DNA of 64,000 bases from Alphaproteobacteria bacterium WMHbin7 (GCA_002753155.1 PDZW01000012.1:29713-93712), one strand, 5' to 3'; counted from the stretch's first letter, positions 49,429-59,767 are shown. A program made the numbers and translations. Notes: generated by a model from the letters alone, not told the origin.

Positions 49429-52400
49429 CCATTCCTCGAAAGCCTTGACGGGCATGGGGCGGCCGAACAGATAGCCCTGGGCCAGGTGGCAGCCTTGTTC
49501 ACTTAAGTAATTGGCCTGTTCCACGGTCTCGACGCCCTCGGCCACGGCTTCCAGCCCCAGTGAGCGAGCCAGATCGAGAATGGTTCTGGCGATGGCGGCA
49601 TCGTCGGCGTCGCCCGGCAAATCCATGACGAAGGAGCGGTCGATCTTGAGCGCTGTGATGGGCAAGCGCTTCAGGTAGCTTAGGCTGGAATAGCCGGTGC
49701 CAAAATCGTCCACCGCCACCGAAAAGCCCTTGGCGCGCAGTTCCTTCAAGATTTCGACGGTTTCTGCAGGGTTGCTCATCACCACCGACTCCGTCAGTTC
49801 CACCTCGATATTGGCGGGATCGACTTTTGTCGTGGCCAGAATGCCTTCGATGCGTTCCATCAAATGCAGATCCTGGAACTGGCGGGCCGAGAGATTGACC
49901 GCGATGCGTCCGTTCAACTGATTGTTCTGCCGCCAGCGGGCGGCATGACGGCAGGCCTCGCTTAAAACCCACTCGCCGATGGGCACGATCAGCCCGGTTT
50001 CCTCGGCCAGCGGAATGAAGTCGAGCGGGGAGACCAGGCCGCGCTCAGGGTTCTTCCATCGGATCAGTGCCTCGGCGCCAGCCACCTTGCCGGTCGCCAG
50101 AACCACCTTGGGCTGGAAGTAGACTTCGAACTCTTCGCGTTCGATGGCGCGGCGCAGGCTGGCCTCGAGGTCAAGGCGTTCTAACGCTCGGGTATTCATG
50201 CTGGCGTCGAAGAAGCGAAAGGCGTTGCGTCCCGAAGCCTTGGCCTGATACATCGCGGTGTCGGCGTTCTTCATCAGGCTTTTGGCGTCCAGCCCGTCTT
50301 CCGGGAAGAGGGCGATGCCCAAACTGGTGGTGACATGAATGTCATGGCCCTCAAGCGTCAAGGGGGCCACCAACTCGCGAATGATCTTTTCCGCCAGATG
50401 GGCCACCTCGGCGGTGTTGGCAAAATCGCTCTGTACCAGCATGAACTCGTCGCCGCCCAGGCGGGCCAGCGTGTCACTTTTGCGCACACAAGCGGTAAGG
50501 CGCTTGGCCACGGCCTGCAAAAGCAGGTCGCCGACATCGTGCCCCAGGCTGTCGTTGATGGTCTTGAAGCGGTCGAGATCGAGGAAGAGGACGGCCAAGT
50601 GCGACCGGTCGCGCTGGGCGACATTTAGCGCATGGTCTAGGCGATCTTGCAGTAGCAGGCGGTTGGGCAGGCCGGTCAGTGCGTCATGATAGGCCTGATG
50701 CTTGATATGCTCGTCCTTCTGGCGCAGTTCCGTAACATCGTTGAAAACGGCAACGTAACGGACAGGTGTTCCTTCAGAATCCTTGATGGCCGTGATGTTT
50801 TGCCATTCCAAAAAGGCCTCGCCGTTCTTGCGCCGGTTCCATATCTCGCCCCGCCACGAGCCGGTTTCGCTTAATATCTTCCACATTGCCTTGTAGAAGT
50901 CTTCGTCGTGATGATCCGATTTCAGAATGCGCGGCGTCTTGCCAATCGCCTCCTCGGGCGTGTAGCCCGTGATCTCGGTAAAGGCCGGATTGACCGAAAG
51001 AATGGTGCCGTAGTTGTCGGTAACGACGATGCCCTCGATGGTGTTGGTATAAACGCTGGCAGCCAGGCGCAACTCGGCCTCGGACTTGCGCTTCTCGCTG
51101 ATGTCCTCGGCCATCAGCAGCAGATGGTAACTGCCGCCGCTGGTAAAGCGAACGCAGCGGCAGGCCAGCCATATTTCCTGCCCGAAGCTTGATTTGGTGT
51201 GTACCTCGATCTCTTGGGCGTCGCCGTTTTCCAGCACCCGAAGGGCGGCGGCCTTCATGCCCGAGCGCTGCCAGGATTCGATGGCCAGGAAATTCTGACG
51301 CTGCAATTGTTCGACCGAGGCGCCTACGATGTCGGCCATGGCTTGATTGGCCAGAATGCACTGGCCGCTGGCCCGATAGACGCTGACCCCCACGGGGGCC
51401 GCCGAAATGATGCGCTGGTTGAGATCAAGCAGTTCAGCGATGCGCTCCTCGGCCCGATGTTGCTCGGTGACGTCTTGCAAAACGCCTTGCAGGCGAACCG
51501 CCTTGCCGCTCTCGTCCTGGATCACTTCGCCTTGCGAGGCGATATGGCGCCACTCGCCGTCGGTGTGACGGACCCGGTAGTCGATCCGGTAGGACTCCTT
51601 GCTTTCCACCACCTCCTGAAGCTTGGCCTCCAGGCGGGGCAGGTCGTCGGGGTGAACCATGTTGAAATAGGCCGAGCGCCATAGGAGATCGCTGGGCGTC
51701 AACCCGAAGATATGAAAGGTCTCATCCGTCCAGGTCAGTTTGTCGCTGGCCAGATCCCATATCCAGCCGCCAACTTTTGCCCTGGCCTGCGTGTATTCAA
51801 GTTGGCGCTGGGCATGGCGTTCGGCCGTGAGGAGCCACAGGAGCTGGCGAACGGTGACGCCGATGCCCAACAGAAGGCCGATCCAGATCACAAGGCCCTG
51901 CAATGCATTCTGACGCCAGGGGGCAAACACCTTTTCGTAGCGCAAGGTAACAGCGACGTTCAGGGGAAAACCGTCCAGCTTGGCGTGCGAGATCACGCGC
52001 TCGATGCCATCGACCGGCGAGCGGTCGATGAAGCTGCTCTCACGCTCGGGTCCTTTCGCGAATCGAACCGCCGGTTCGGGCTTGGCTCCGATGACAGCGG
52101 GGGCGTAGGGAGCGCGGCTCATCACTTCGCCAGTCGAAGAGAGCAATCCCACGGTGACGTTGGGCTCGGCGAGCCTTTGTCCATAGGACGAACTGAAATT
52201 CTCGCAATCCACCAAAACCAGAGCGATGCCGGTGAACCGGCCATTCTGGTCGGTCAATTTGCGGGTCAGGGCAAAGAAAAAGCGGCCCTTGGTGTTGATG
52301 AAAGGCAGGATAGAGGTGATATGCAGCCCCTCTACCAAACCGTCGCGATGACGGATGAAGTAGTCTCGGCTGCTTAAGTCGTCGGGCGACTTTCCGCTCA

Positions 52401-52755
52401 TGGTCTTGTGGCGGATGCGCCCCTTGTCGTCGAGAAGGGTGATCTCGATGGGGATTGGTGTGGTGGCCTTGCGCAGCTCGATCAGGGCGCCGACGTCCTG
52501 GCGGGCATTGGCCAGCGACGGGTTGGCCTCGATGGCGACAACGAGTTGCAGAATTTGGTCGAGATTCGTCAGCAGCTGTTCTGTATAGGCCTTGTAGACG
52601 CGCGCCAGATCGCGGGTTTCTATAAAGGCCTTCTCCCGCGCCAGCTCCCGTTCGTTCCAAATCGACAGGCCAAGCAGAATCGTGACGAGCAGGGCAAGCC
52701 CCGCGCCAATGATCTTGATCCACCGCTCCAGTCTCAGGGGACTTCTAGCGCCCAT
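49384..52755 (-). CDS. Membrane sensor protein with dCache-like/PAS domains, GGDEF and EAL (both motifs intact)
   Basis: N-terminal TM-flanked periplasmic domain; PAS repeats; RLGGDEFMLVQS; GAEALIRWKNPERGLVSPLDFIPLAEETGLI. Confidence 0.93.
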   Translation of the reverse strand: MGARSPLRLERWIKIIGAGLALLVTILLGLSIWNERELAREKAFIETRDLARVYKAYTEQLLTNLDQILQLVVAIEANPSLANARQDVGALIELRKATTPIPIEITLLDDKGRIRHKTMSGKSPDDLSSRDYFIRHRDGLVEGLHITSILPFINTKGRFFFALTRKLTDQNGRFTGIALVLVDCENFSSSYGQRLAEPNVTVGLLSSTGEVMSRAPYAPAVIGAKPEPAVRFAKGPERESSFIDRSPVDGIERVISHAKLDGFPLNVAVTLRYEKVFAPWRQNALQGLVIWIGLLLGIGVTVRQLLWLLTAERHAQRQLEYTQARAKVGGWIWDLASDKLTWTDETFHIFGLTPSDLLWRSAYFNMVHPDDLPRLEAKLQEVVESKESYRIDYRVRHTDGEWRHIASQGEVIQDESGKAVRLQGVLQDVTEQHRAEERIAELLDLNQRIISAAPVGVSVYRASGQCILANQAMADIVGASVEQLQRQNFLAIESWQRSGMKAAALRVLENGDAQEIEVHTKSSFGQEIWLACRCVRFTSGGSYHLLLMAEDISEKRKSEAELRLAASVYTNTIEGIVVTDNYGTILSVNPAFTEITGYTPEEAIGKTPRILKSDHHDEDFYKAMWKILSETGSWRGEIWNRRKNGEAFLEWQNITAIKDSEGTPVRYVAVFNDVTELRQKDEHIKHQAYHDALTGLPNRLLLQDRLDHALNVAQRDRSHLAVLFLDLDRFKTINDSLGHDVGDLLLQAVAKRLTACVRKSDTLARLGGDEFMLVQSDFANTAEVAHLAEKIIRELVAPLTLEGHDIHVTTSLGIALFPEDGLDAKSLMKNADTAMYQAKASGRNAFRFFDASMNTRALERLDLEASLRRAIEREEFEVYFQPKVVLATGKVAGAEALIRWKNPERGLVSPLDFIPLAEETGLIVPIGEWVLSEACRHAARWRQNNQLNGRIAVNLSARQFQDLHLMERIEGILATTKVDPANIEVELTESVVMSNPAETVEILKELRAKGFSVAVDDFGTGYSSLSYLKRLPITALKIDRSFVMDLPGDADDAAIARTILDLARSLGLEAVAEGVETVEQANYLSEQGCHLAQGYLFGRPMPVKAFEEWLADDTSERAVEVAD

Positions 52756-52849
52756 GCTCCCGTCATTTCAGACATTATTCCATCCAGGCAAAAGGTACGT
52801 GCTGGGCCGGGCAAGGGCAATAGGCAGAATGGAACTAATAAAAATAGGG

Positions 52850-53437
52850 CTAAAAGAGATCGGCCCGGCTGACAGCGCTGGGGGTTTGCGCGGCCAGGGC
52901 CAGGGGAATGACGTCCTCGATGCGCTCGGCCAGAACATAGAGATCGCGGTGACGGGGGGCGACGAACCCCGCCTCGATCATCGCGTCAATCATTGCAACC
53001 AAAGGAGTCCAGAAGCCGAAGGCGTCAACCAGAACCACGGGCTTGCCATGCAGCCCCAGTTGTTTCCAGGTGAGAATCTCGAAGGTTTCATCGAGTGTTC
53101 CCAGCCCGCCCGGAAGCACGGCAAAGGCGTCAGCCAACTCGAACATGCGGGCTTTTCGGCTGTGCATGCTATCCACGACGACCAGTTCCGACAGGCCCGT
53201 ATGACCAACTTCCATCTTCAACAGATGTTCGGGGATGACGCCTGTGACATGGCCGCCATTGTTCAAAACGCCTTCAGCGACGCGGCCCATCAGGCCCACA
53301 TTGCCCCCACCATAGACCAGGGATATGCCATGCCCGGCCATCAAAGCGCCAAGACGCCCGGCTATTTCGGCCATCTGGGGATTCTTGCCAGCGGAAGAGC
53401 CGCAAAAAACGCACAAGGATTTAATAGTGTTCATCAC
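52850..53437 (-). CDS. LOG-family protein (nucleoside 5'-monophosphate phosphoribohydrolase)
   Basis: LCVFCGSSAGKNP...LVYGGGNVGLMGRVAEGVL...SMHSRKARMFELADAFAVLPGGLGTLDETFEILTW (PGGxGTxxE). Confidence 0.95.
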   Translation of the reverse strand: MMNTIKSLCVFCGSSAGKNPQMAEIAGRLGALMAGHGISLVYGGGNVGLMGRVAEGVLNNGGHVTGVIPEHLLKMEVGHTGLSELVVVDSMHSRKARMFELADAFAVLPGGLGTLDETFEILTWKQLGLHGKPVVLVDAFGFWTPLVAMIDAMIEAGFVAPRHRDLYVLAERIEDVIPLALAAQTPSAVSRADLF

Positions 53438-53570
53438 GCTACCCTGTCGAGGAAAGGCATCTACACACGGCCCTTGTATAGCCTATCGAGGGGCTGGGAG
53501 CGAGGGGGGCTTGACAGAGGGCGGGCTTCAGCCTTTCTGTTTGTAACCGCACCAAAAAAGGAGACCCTTC

Positions 53571-54032
53571 ATGCATCGTTCCTTGACGTTCGCCGCCTCA
53601 GCCCTTGTGGTGTCCACAATCGGCATCGGGGCTGCCCAGGCCCAGCAGGCCAAGCCCGAGGATGTTCTGGCCCTGCGCAAGGGTGTCTATCAGGTGGTCA
53701 AAGCCAGCTTTGGTCCCATGGCGGGCTTTGCCGACGGCAAGGTCCAGTTGGATGCCGCCAAGCTGGCCGTGCTGGGAACGCGCCTGGGGGCCGTCGCCCC
53801 GATGGCGGCAGATACCTTCCCGGCGGGCTCGGACCTGGTGGCCGGGTCGAAGGCCAAGCCCGAAATCTGGAGCAAGCCCGACGATTTCAAGGCCAAGATG
53901 GGCGCTTTCCAGGCTGCGGCGGCCAAGCTGGCCGATCTAGCCAAGGCGGGCAACCTTGAGGGCGTGAAGGCCCAGGTGCCTGAGGTCGGCAAGACCTGCA
54001 AAGCCTGTCACGACGATTACAAGGAAAAGTAA
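53571..54032 (+). CDS. Cytochrome c'
   Basis: Signal peptide; four-helix cytochrome c' pattern with C-terminal CKACH heme motif (VGKTCKACHDDYKEK). Confidence 0.92.
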   Translation: MHRSLTFAASALVVSTIGIGAAQAQQAKPEDVLALRKGVYQVVKASFGPMAGFADGKVQLDAAKLAVLGTRLGAVAPMAADTFPAGSDLVAGSKAKPEIWSKPDDFKAKMGAFQAAAAKLADLAKAGNLEGVKAQVPEVGKTCKACHDDYKEK

Positions 54033-54058
54033 GAGCATAGGTCGGCTCCGCCAGCGGC

Positions 54059-54505
54059 ATGGAAACCGAGATCGATATTGATCTGGCGGGGCAGGCCTAT
54101 GCCTTCACGCTGGCCGCCCTGCATCAGGAAAGTGCTGCCGATGCCTGGGATGGGGCGGCCTTCGCCGCTCTTTTGGCCCAGCCCGGCGTTTTGGCCCTGC
54201 TGGCCAAGCGGGGCGGCGAGCCCCTGGGCTTCATTCTCATCCGTTTGGCCGCCGACGAGGGCGAAATCCTGCATTTCGCGGTCCGTCCGGCTTATCGGCG
54301 CCAACATCTGGGCCAGGCCCTCCTGGACCAGGCCATGCGGATTTTGACGGCGCGCGGCGCCCAGCGCCTGTTCCTGGAAGTCGAGGAATCCAATCTTCCC
54401 GCCCAAGGGCTTTACCTTCAGGCGGATTTCAAACCAGCCGGAAAACGGGCGGATTACTACGGTCCCGGCCGCCCGGCCCTGGTTCTGGCGAAGAATCTTG
54501 AATGA
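54059..54505 (+). CDS. rimI: GNAT acetyltransferase, RimI-like
   Basis: GFILIRLAADEGEILHFAVRPAYRRQHLGQALLDQAMRILTARGAQRLFLEVEESNLPAQGLYLQADFKPAGKRADYY. Confidence 0.85.
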   Translation: METEIDIDLAGQAYAFTLAALHQESAADAWDGAAFAALLAQPGVLALLAKRGGEPLGFILIRLAADEGEILHFAVRPAYRRQHLGQALLDQAMRILTARGAQRLFLEVEESNLPAQGLYLQADFKPAGKRADYYGPGRPALVLAKNLE

Positions 54506-54606
54506 GTATGCTTGGCAAGCCCGATTAGCTGTGCTAGAACCCCCGCCTTTCCAGGACGCATGGGGCGGCCTGGGGGCGCTTTAGCTTTTGGAAGGAGCGG
54601 TTGCCC

Positions 54607-54810
54607 GTGCAGGTTCTCGTCCGTGACAACAATGTCGATCAGGCCCTCAAGGCGCTTAAGAAGAAGATGCAGCGCGAGGGGATCTTCCGCGAGATGAAGC
54701 TGCGCCGCAACTTTGAGAAGCCTTCCGAGCGCAAAGCCCGCGAAAAGGCCGAGGCCGTGCGCCGGGCCCGCAAGCTGGAGCGCAAGCGCCTGGAGCGCGA
54801 AGGCTTCTAG
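54607..54810 (+). CDS. rpsU: 30S ribosomal protein S21
   Basis: [59 protein letters not shown] start proposed. Confidence 0.97.
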   Translation: MQVLVRDNNVDQALKALKKKMQREGIFREMKLRRNFEKPSERKAREKAEAVRRARKLERKRLEREGF

Positions 54811-54844
54811 CCCTTCTAGCCTTTCCTGGTATCAAGGAAGAATA

Positions 54845-54872
54845 AGGCCCCGATCCTTATAGGACCGGGGCT
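54845..54872 (+). terminator. Terminator-like hairpin after rpsU
   Basis: GGCCCCGATCC-TTATA-GGACCGGGGCTTTC with one internal mismatch. Confidence 0.6.
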
Positions 54873-54949
54873 TTCAGTTTCTGCTAAAACAAATCCGTAG
54901 CGCAGATTCACGCAAGGAAGCACTATTCTTGGCTTGAACAGAACTGGGG

Positions 54950-55627
54950 ATGCGCATGACTTATCGTACCGACTTCACCTTTGGCGAGCTGCTGCTGTCG
55001 CGCATCGTCACCAATCCCCCCTGGTTCGAAAATGCCTATGTGGTGCGCGATCCAAGCGCCAAGGTCTCGGTCATCATCGATCCGGGCGGCAATGCGGACA
55101 GCCTGTGGTCGGCCTCGCGCGAGGATGGCTGCGACCTTGCCGCCATTTGGCTGACGCACGGCCATTTCGATCATCTGGGAGGTGTTGCCGATCTTCAGGA
55201 TATGAAGGATGTGTCCTGTTTCGCGCACCGAGACGAAAAGCCCATCATCGACGCCCAGCCATCCTGGTCGGCTTCCATGCTGCCGCAAGCGGTTCGAGCC
55301 CCTCGCAACCTGACATGGCTGGAAGGCGATGCGCCCGGCCTGACATTGGGAAGCCATGACATCCGCGCCATCGCCACGCCGGGTCATACACCGGGCGGCG
55401 TCTGTTTCGATTTCGGCGCTTTCGTCATCACCGGCGACACGCTGTTCAATCAGGGTGTGGGACGCACGGATCTTCCCGGCGGCAGTGGGGCCGTGCTGAA
55501 AGCGTCGATCGAGCGGCTGTTGAAGATGCTTGCCCCTGATGTGCAATTATTCGCGGGTCATGGCGAGGAATGGACGGTCGAAGACGCTAGGCCCTGGTGG
55601 AGCCAAATGGGCAACTACTTTTTCTAG
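54950..55627 (+). CDS. MBL-fold metallohydrolase (glyoxalase II-like)
   Basis: IWLTHGHFDHLGGVADL...TPGHTPGGVCFDF...ITGDTLFNQGVGRTDLPGG...LFAGHG. Confidence 0.92.
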   Translation: MRMTYRTDFTFGELLLSRIVTNPPWFENAYVVRDPSAKVSVIIDPGGNADSLWSASREDGCDLAAIWLTHGHFDHLGGVADLQDMKDVSCFAHRDEKPIIDAQPSWSASMLPQAVRAPRNLTWLEGDAPGLTLGSHDIRAIATPGHTPGGVCFDFGAFVITGDTLFNQGVGRTDLPGGSGAVLKASIERLLKMLAPDVQLFAGHGEEWTVEDARPWWSQMGNYFF

Positions 55628-55645
55628 GCAAAAAAGGAGGGGGCC

Positions 55646-57070
55646 ATGTACATCAATGGCGCCTGGGTGGATGCCCGCAAAAGCTTTGCCAGTCATAATC
55701 CCGCCAATGGCGAGGTGCTGGGGCATGTGCCCGACGGCAACGAAATAGACGCACGCCTAGCCATTGCCGCCGCCGCCAAGGCATCTCCAGAATGGGCCGC
55801 CTCCACGGCTTATCTGCGCTCAAACCTTCTCCATCGCGCCTGGCAGATCATGATGGAGCGCAAGGAGGAACTGGCGCGCCTGATGACGGAAGAACAGGGT
55901 AAGCCCCTGAAGGCCTCGCGCAACGAAGTGGTTTATGGCGCTGACTTCCTGCAATGGTTTTCCGAGGAGGCCAAGCGGGTTTATGGCGCGGTCATTCCGG
56001 CGCCCAGGGCCGAGCAGCGTTTCATCACCCTAAGGCAGCCCGTGGGCGTGGTGGCGGCGATCACGCCCTGGAACTATCCGATCTCGATGCTGACCCGCAA
56101 GATGGCGCCAGCCCTGGCGGCGGGCTGCACCATCGTTTTAAAACCCGCCGAGGCCACGCCGCTTTGCGCCATGGCCGTCTTCAAGGTTTTTCACGATGCG
56201 GGCTTTCCGCCCGGCGTGGTCAATCTGGTCACCGCATCCGATCCTGTGCCGGTGGGCCAGGAAATGACCGCCAATCCCTTGGTGCGCAAGATCACCTTCA
56301 CGGGTTCAACCCGGGTGGGCAAGATGATCGCGGCCAGTGCAGCGGCGCAGGTCAAGCGGGTGTCGATGGAACTGGGGGGCCATGCGCCTTTCATTCTTTG
56401 CCCAGACGCCGATCCCGTGCATGCCGCCAAGGGAGCCGTGCTGATCAAGGGCCTGAATACCGGACAGGCCTGTATCAGCCCCAACCGTTTCCTGGTTCAT
56501 CGCCCCCTGGTTCCCGCCTTTGTCACCGAACTGACGGCCAGAACCGCAAAGCTGAAGGCGGGATCGGGTCTTGACGAAAGCGTCTCGGTGGGGCCGCTGA
56601 TCAATTCCATGGCTCTGGACAAAGTCCATCGCCAGGTCGAGGACGCTCTCTCGAAAGGGGCCAAGCTGGAATGCGGCGGTCATCGTTTGACCGAGCATGG
56701 ACTGGATAAGGGCTGTTTCTACGCGCCCACCGTTTTGTCGGGGGTCACGCGCGATATGCTGATCTGGCACGAGGAAACCTTCGGCCCCATCGCTCCGGTC
56801 ATCGCCTATGACGACGAGGCTGAGATTCTTCCCCTGGCCAATGACACGGCTTATGGCTTGGCAGCCTATGTCTATACGCCGACTCTTGCCAGGGCCATGC
56901 GCTTGTTCGAAGGGCTGCATTTCGGCATCATCGGCATCAATGACATCAATCCAACCGCCGTCGCCGCTCCCTTCGGCGGCATGCAGGAAAGCGGGCTGGG
57001 CCGCGAGGGCGGAGCCGAGGGAATCTCGGAATATCTCGAAACCAAGCTGGGTGGTTTTTCGCTCGTCTGA
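55646..57070 (+). CDS. gabD: NAD(P)-dependent succinate-semialdehyde dehydrogenase-like aldehyde dehydrogenase
   Basis: TPWNYPISMLTRKMAPALAAGCTIVLKPAEATPL...FTGSTRVGKMI...MELGGHAPFI...NTGQACISPNRFLV. Confidence 0.9.
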   Translation: MYINGAWVDARKSFASHNPANGEVLGHVPDGNEIDARLAIAAAAKASPEWAASTAYLRSNLLHRAWQIMMERKEELARLMTEEQGKPLKASRNEVVYGADFLQWFSEEAKRVYGAVIPAPRAEQRFITLRQPVGVVAAITPWNYPISMLTRKMAPALAAGCTIVLKPAEATPLCAMAVFKVFHDAGFPPGVVNLVTASDPVPVGQEMTANPLVRKITFTGSTRVGKMIAASAAAQVKRVSMELGGHAPFILCPDADPVHAAKGAVLIKGLNTGQACISPNRFLVHRPLVPAFVTELTARTAKLKAGSGLDESVSVGPLINSMALDKVHRQVEDALSKGAKLECGGHRLTEHGLDKGCFYAPTVLSGVTRDMLIWHEETFGPIAPVIAYDDEAEILPLANDTAYGLAAYVYTPTLARAMRLFEGLHFGIIGINDINPTAVAAPFGGMQESGLGREGGAEGISEYLETKLGGFSLV

Positions 57071-57075
57071 TTTGT

Positions 57076-58290
57076 TCAGCGCCGCTTCTGTACGCGCTTC
57101 TTCGCTTTATGCTTATCGGGCTTTGCGATCACCGGCTCGGGCAGCATCGAGCGGGTCGAGAAGACAAGGCGCTCGCACAAAACGCGCGACAGATTGAACA
57201 GGACTTTCGAGGCCAGTTCCGGCGAGGACTTCATCAGCTTTTTCAAGAAGGTCTGGGAGACGACCAGAATTTCGCTGTCGGCCAGGGCGACCACATCGGC
57301 CGAGCGCTTCACATCGGCGATAAAAGCAATTTCACCGAAAACTTGGCCCGGCTCCAGCACGGCAATCGGCTTTTTCGTCTTGCCCAGGCGCACTTCCGCC
57401 AGGCCCGAAAGAACCACGAAGAGTTCGCTGCCCACGTCGCCGGTTCTCAAGATGGTGTCGCCGGCGGCACAAGACAGCACCGTGCCGCTTTTCAGCACAT
57501 GGCGCTCTTCCTCTTGCGTCAGGTCTTCGAGCAGAGGCACGCGCCGGCCTGTCGAGGGGCGCAGCTTGTCGGCCAGGAAATGCCAGAAGGCGTCGTCATC
57601 GATCGCCCACTGGCTGGCCTTGGTGGTGGCGGGGAATTTGCGGGCCAGCCACTCAGCGCCCTCAGCGTCCTGCCAGAGCTCTTGACGGTTCTTAAGCTTG
57701 CGCCAGAAGGGTGAGCGCACGGCTTCCAGGTGGCGGGCATCCTTAAGGGCCAGCAATAGCGGTACGCGGTAGCCGACCTCGGGGTCGAGGAAGTTATCGG
57801 TGAAAGGCCGGTATCCCAGATGCTCGTAAAGCTCGATCAAGGCGGGGGCGCAGTGGCAGAAATCATAGACAATGCCGTCTTCCAGCCCGGTTTCGTAGGC
57901 CTTGGCCAGAATTTTATGAAGGGCCGTCGTGCCTCGAAGATCGCGCGCCACCATCAAGCGTGAGGAAAAACTCAAGCGCGAGGGTGGAATGTCATCAAAG
58001 CGGGAAAGGCGGTAGGCGGTCTCGAAAGCCGGAGGCAGACGGGTGCGGTCCGCCCGATTGATGCGCAAGGTGGCGATGACGGCATCGCCCTCCTGGGCGT
58101 AGAGGATCAGGGCGTTTTCGTCCATCTCGTCGGTCAGCCAGCGCCGCTTGTGATCGGCATTGGCCAGGGCGATCTTGCCCATTTCCTCGACATAGACCTG
58201 ATAGCGGAAACGCCAAATCGCCTCCAGCTCATCGGATGAGCGGGCCTGATAAATGCGCAGCGGTGTCTCAGTACTCTCGGCTTCTGCCAT
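57076..58290 (-). CDS. GNAT/FeeM-like N-acyltransferase domain fused to C-terminal cNMP-binding domain
   Basis: N-term RYQVYVEEMGKIALANADHKRRWLTDEMDENALILYAQEGDAVIATLRINRADR...SRLMVARDLRGTTALHKILAKAYETGLEDGIVYDFCHCAPALIELYEHLGYRPF; C-term GDVGSELFVVLSGLAEVR...VFGEIAFIADVKRSADVVAL. Confidence 0.82.
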   Translation of the reverse strand: MAEAESTETPLRIYQARSSDELEAIWRFRYQVYVEEMGKIALANADHKRRWLTDEMDENALILYAQEGDAVIATLRINRADRTRLPPAFETAYRLSRFDDIPPSRLSFSSRLMVARDLRGTTALHKILAKAYETGLEDGIVYDFCHCAPALIELYEHLGYRPFTDNFLDPEVGYRVPLLLALKDARHLEAVRSPFWRKLKNRQELWQDAEGAEWLARKFPATTKASQWAIDDDAFWHFLADKLRPSTGRRVPLLEDLTQEEERHVLKSGTVLSCAAGDTILRTGDVGSELFVVLSGLAEVRLGKTKKPIAVLEPGQVFGEIAFIADVKRSADVVALADSEILVVSQTFLKKLMKSSPELASKVLFNLSRVLCERLVFSTRSMLPEPVIAKPDKHKAKKRVQKRR

Positions 58291-58390
58291 GGTGCTTCTA
58301 CATTCCCCCAATGGGGTAATCCTAGCAGTTTGATTCGATTTGCGCACCTGCCGGGTTGCGAGGCGCAATCAGTTCGGCTATGACAGGCCT

Positions 58391-58981
58391 ATGACCGATA
58401 CCGTCTCCCAACTCAGCCAGTATTTCGATTTGCTGTCCGATCTCGGGCGCAAGGCCCAGGCCAGCGATGCCTCGGGCAAGACTCTGCAACTGGACGAGGC
58501 GCTGGGCCGCATTCGCGCCCTGGCCCGGGTGACTCACGAATCCGGCCACACCCTCTTTTTTATCGGCAATGGCGGCAGTGCGGGCATTGCCAGCCATCTG
58601 GCCATCGATTACGGCAAAAACGGGGGCTTGCGCTCAATGGCCCTGAACGATGGGGCCGCCCTCACCTGTCTGGCCAACGATCTGGGCTATGAACATGTCT
58701 TTTCCCAACAGATCAGCCTGCTTGGCCGGTCAAATGATCTGTTGATCGCCATTTCCAGCTCGGGCCGCTCGCCCAATATCTTAAAGGCGGTCGAAGCCGC
58801 CCGGTCGAAAAACATGGCCGTGATTACGCTGTCGGGTTTCGACGGCACCAATCCCTTAAGGCGCCTGGGTGACATCAATCTGCATGTGGCCTCGCACCAG
58901 TACGGATTCGTCGAAATCCTGCATCTGGCGCTTTTGCACGCCGTTCTCGATTTCGAAATGGGCTGGAAAGGCCAAGTATAA
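58391..58981 (+). CDS. SIS-domain sugar-phosphate isomerase (GmhA-like)
   Basis: TLFFIGNGGSAGIASHLAIDYGKNGGLRSMALNDGAALTCLANDLGYEHVFSQQISLLGRSNDLLIAISSSGRSPNILKAVEAA. Confidence 0.88.
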   Translation: MTDTVSQLSQYFDLLSDLGRKAQASDASGKTLQLDEALGRIRALARVTHESGHTLFFIGNGGSAGIASHLAIDYGKNGGLRSMALNDGAALTCLANDLGYEHVFSQQISLLGRSNDLLIAISSSGRSPNILKAVEAARSKNMAVITLSGFDGTNPLRRLGDINLHVASHQYGFVEILHLALLHAVLDFEMGWKGQV

Positions 58982-58998
58982 CCTTTGGCGGCGAAGTC

Positions 58999-59030
58999 AA
59001 AAAAAAGGCCGGGGAATGCCCCGGCCTTTT
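58999..59030. terminator. Bidirectional terminator between convergent genes
   Basis: AAAAAAAAGGCCGGGG-AATG-CCCCGGCCTTTT. Confidence 0.9.
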
Positions 59031-59050
59031 CGTTTCGACGGTCGATTTTC

Positions 59051-59767
59051 CTACCTGCGGTCACCAAAGAAGCGCAGGAGCATCAGGAACAGATTCAGGA
59101 AGTCCATATACAGGGTCAGCGCCCCCATTACGGCCTTTTTGCCAGCGATTTCATGGTGATCCGACTCGAGATAGAGTTCCTTGATCTTCTGGGTATCCCA
59201 GGCGGTCAGGCCGGTAAAGATCAGCACGCCTGCTGCGGAAATCACGAATTGCAGCATGCTGGACTGCATGAACAGGTTGACCAGGCTGGCCAGAATCAGG
59301 CCCCACAGCCCCATGATCAGGAAAGAGCCGATGCCCGACAAATCCTTCTTGGTGGTGTAGCCGTACAGGCTCATGCCGGCGAAGGTGGCGGCACAGATAA
59401 AGAAGGTACGGGCGATGCTGGCGCCGGTATAGACCACGAAGACCGGGGCCAGGGCAGCTCCCATCAGGCCCGCATAGAGCCAGAAGGTGGTCTGAACGGC
59501 GGTCAGGCTCATTTTCTGAACGCGAAAGCTTAAGAAAAACACCAGGGCCAGGGGGGCCAGCATGACCACCCACATCAGGCCGCTGCCAAACAGGGCCTGC
59601 ATCAGGGCCTCGTTCGAGGCGACCAGAAGGGCTACAATGCCTGTCAAAGCCAGGCCCGAGCCCATATAATTGTAAACCCGCAGCATATAGGAGCGCAGGC
59701 CCAGGTCGATAGCGACGCCTTGGGCCTCGGCGCCGGTTGCGGTGCGGCGAAGGGTTTCGAAAGCCAT
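59051..59767 (-). CDS. Bax inhibitor-1 family membrane protein
   Basis: LRSYMLRVYNYMGSGLALTGIVALLV...GASIARTFFICAATFAGMSLYGYTTKKDLSGIGSFLIMGLWGLI...FTGLTAWDTQKIK. Confidence 0.96.
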   Translation of the reverse strand: MAFETLRRTATGAEAQGVAIDLGLRSYMLRVYNYMGSGLALTGIVALLVASNEALMQALFGSGLMWVVMLAPLALVFFLSFRVQKMSLTAVQTTFWLYAGLMGAALAPVFVVYTGASIARTFFICAATFAGMSLYGYTTKKDLSGIGSFLIMGLWGLILASLVNLFMQSSMLQFVISAAGVLIFTGLTAWDTQKIKELYLESDHHEIAGKKAVMGALTLYMDFLNLFLMLLRFFGDRR

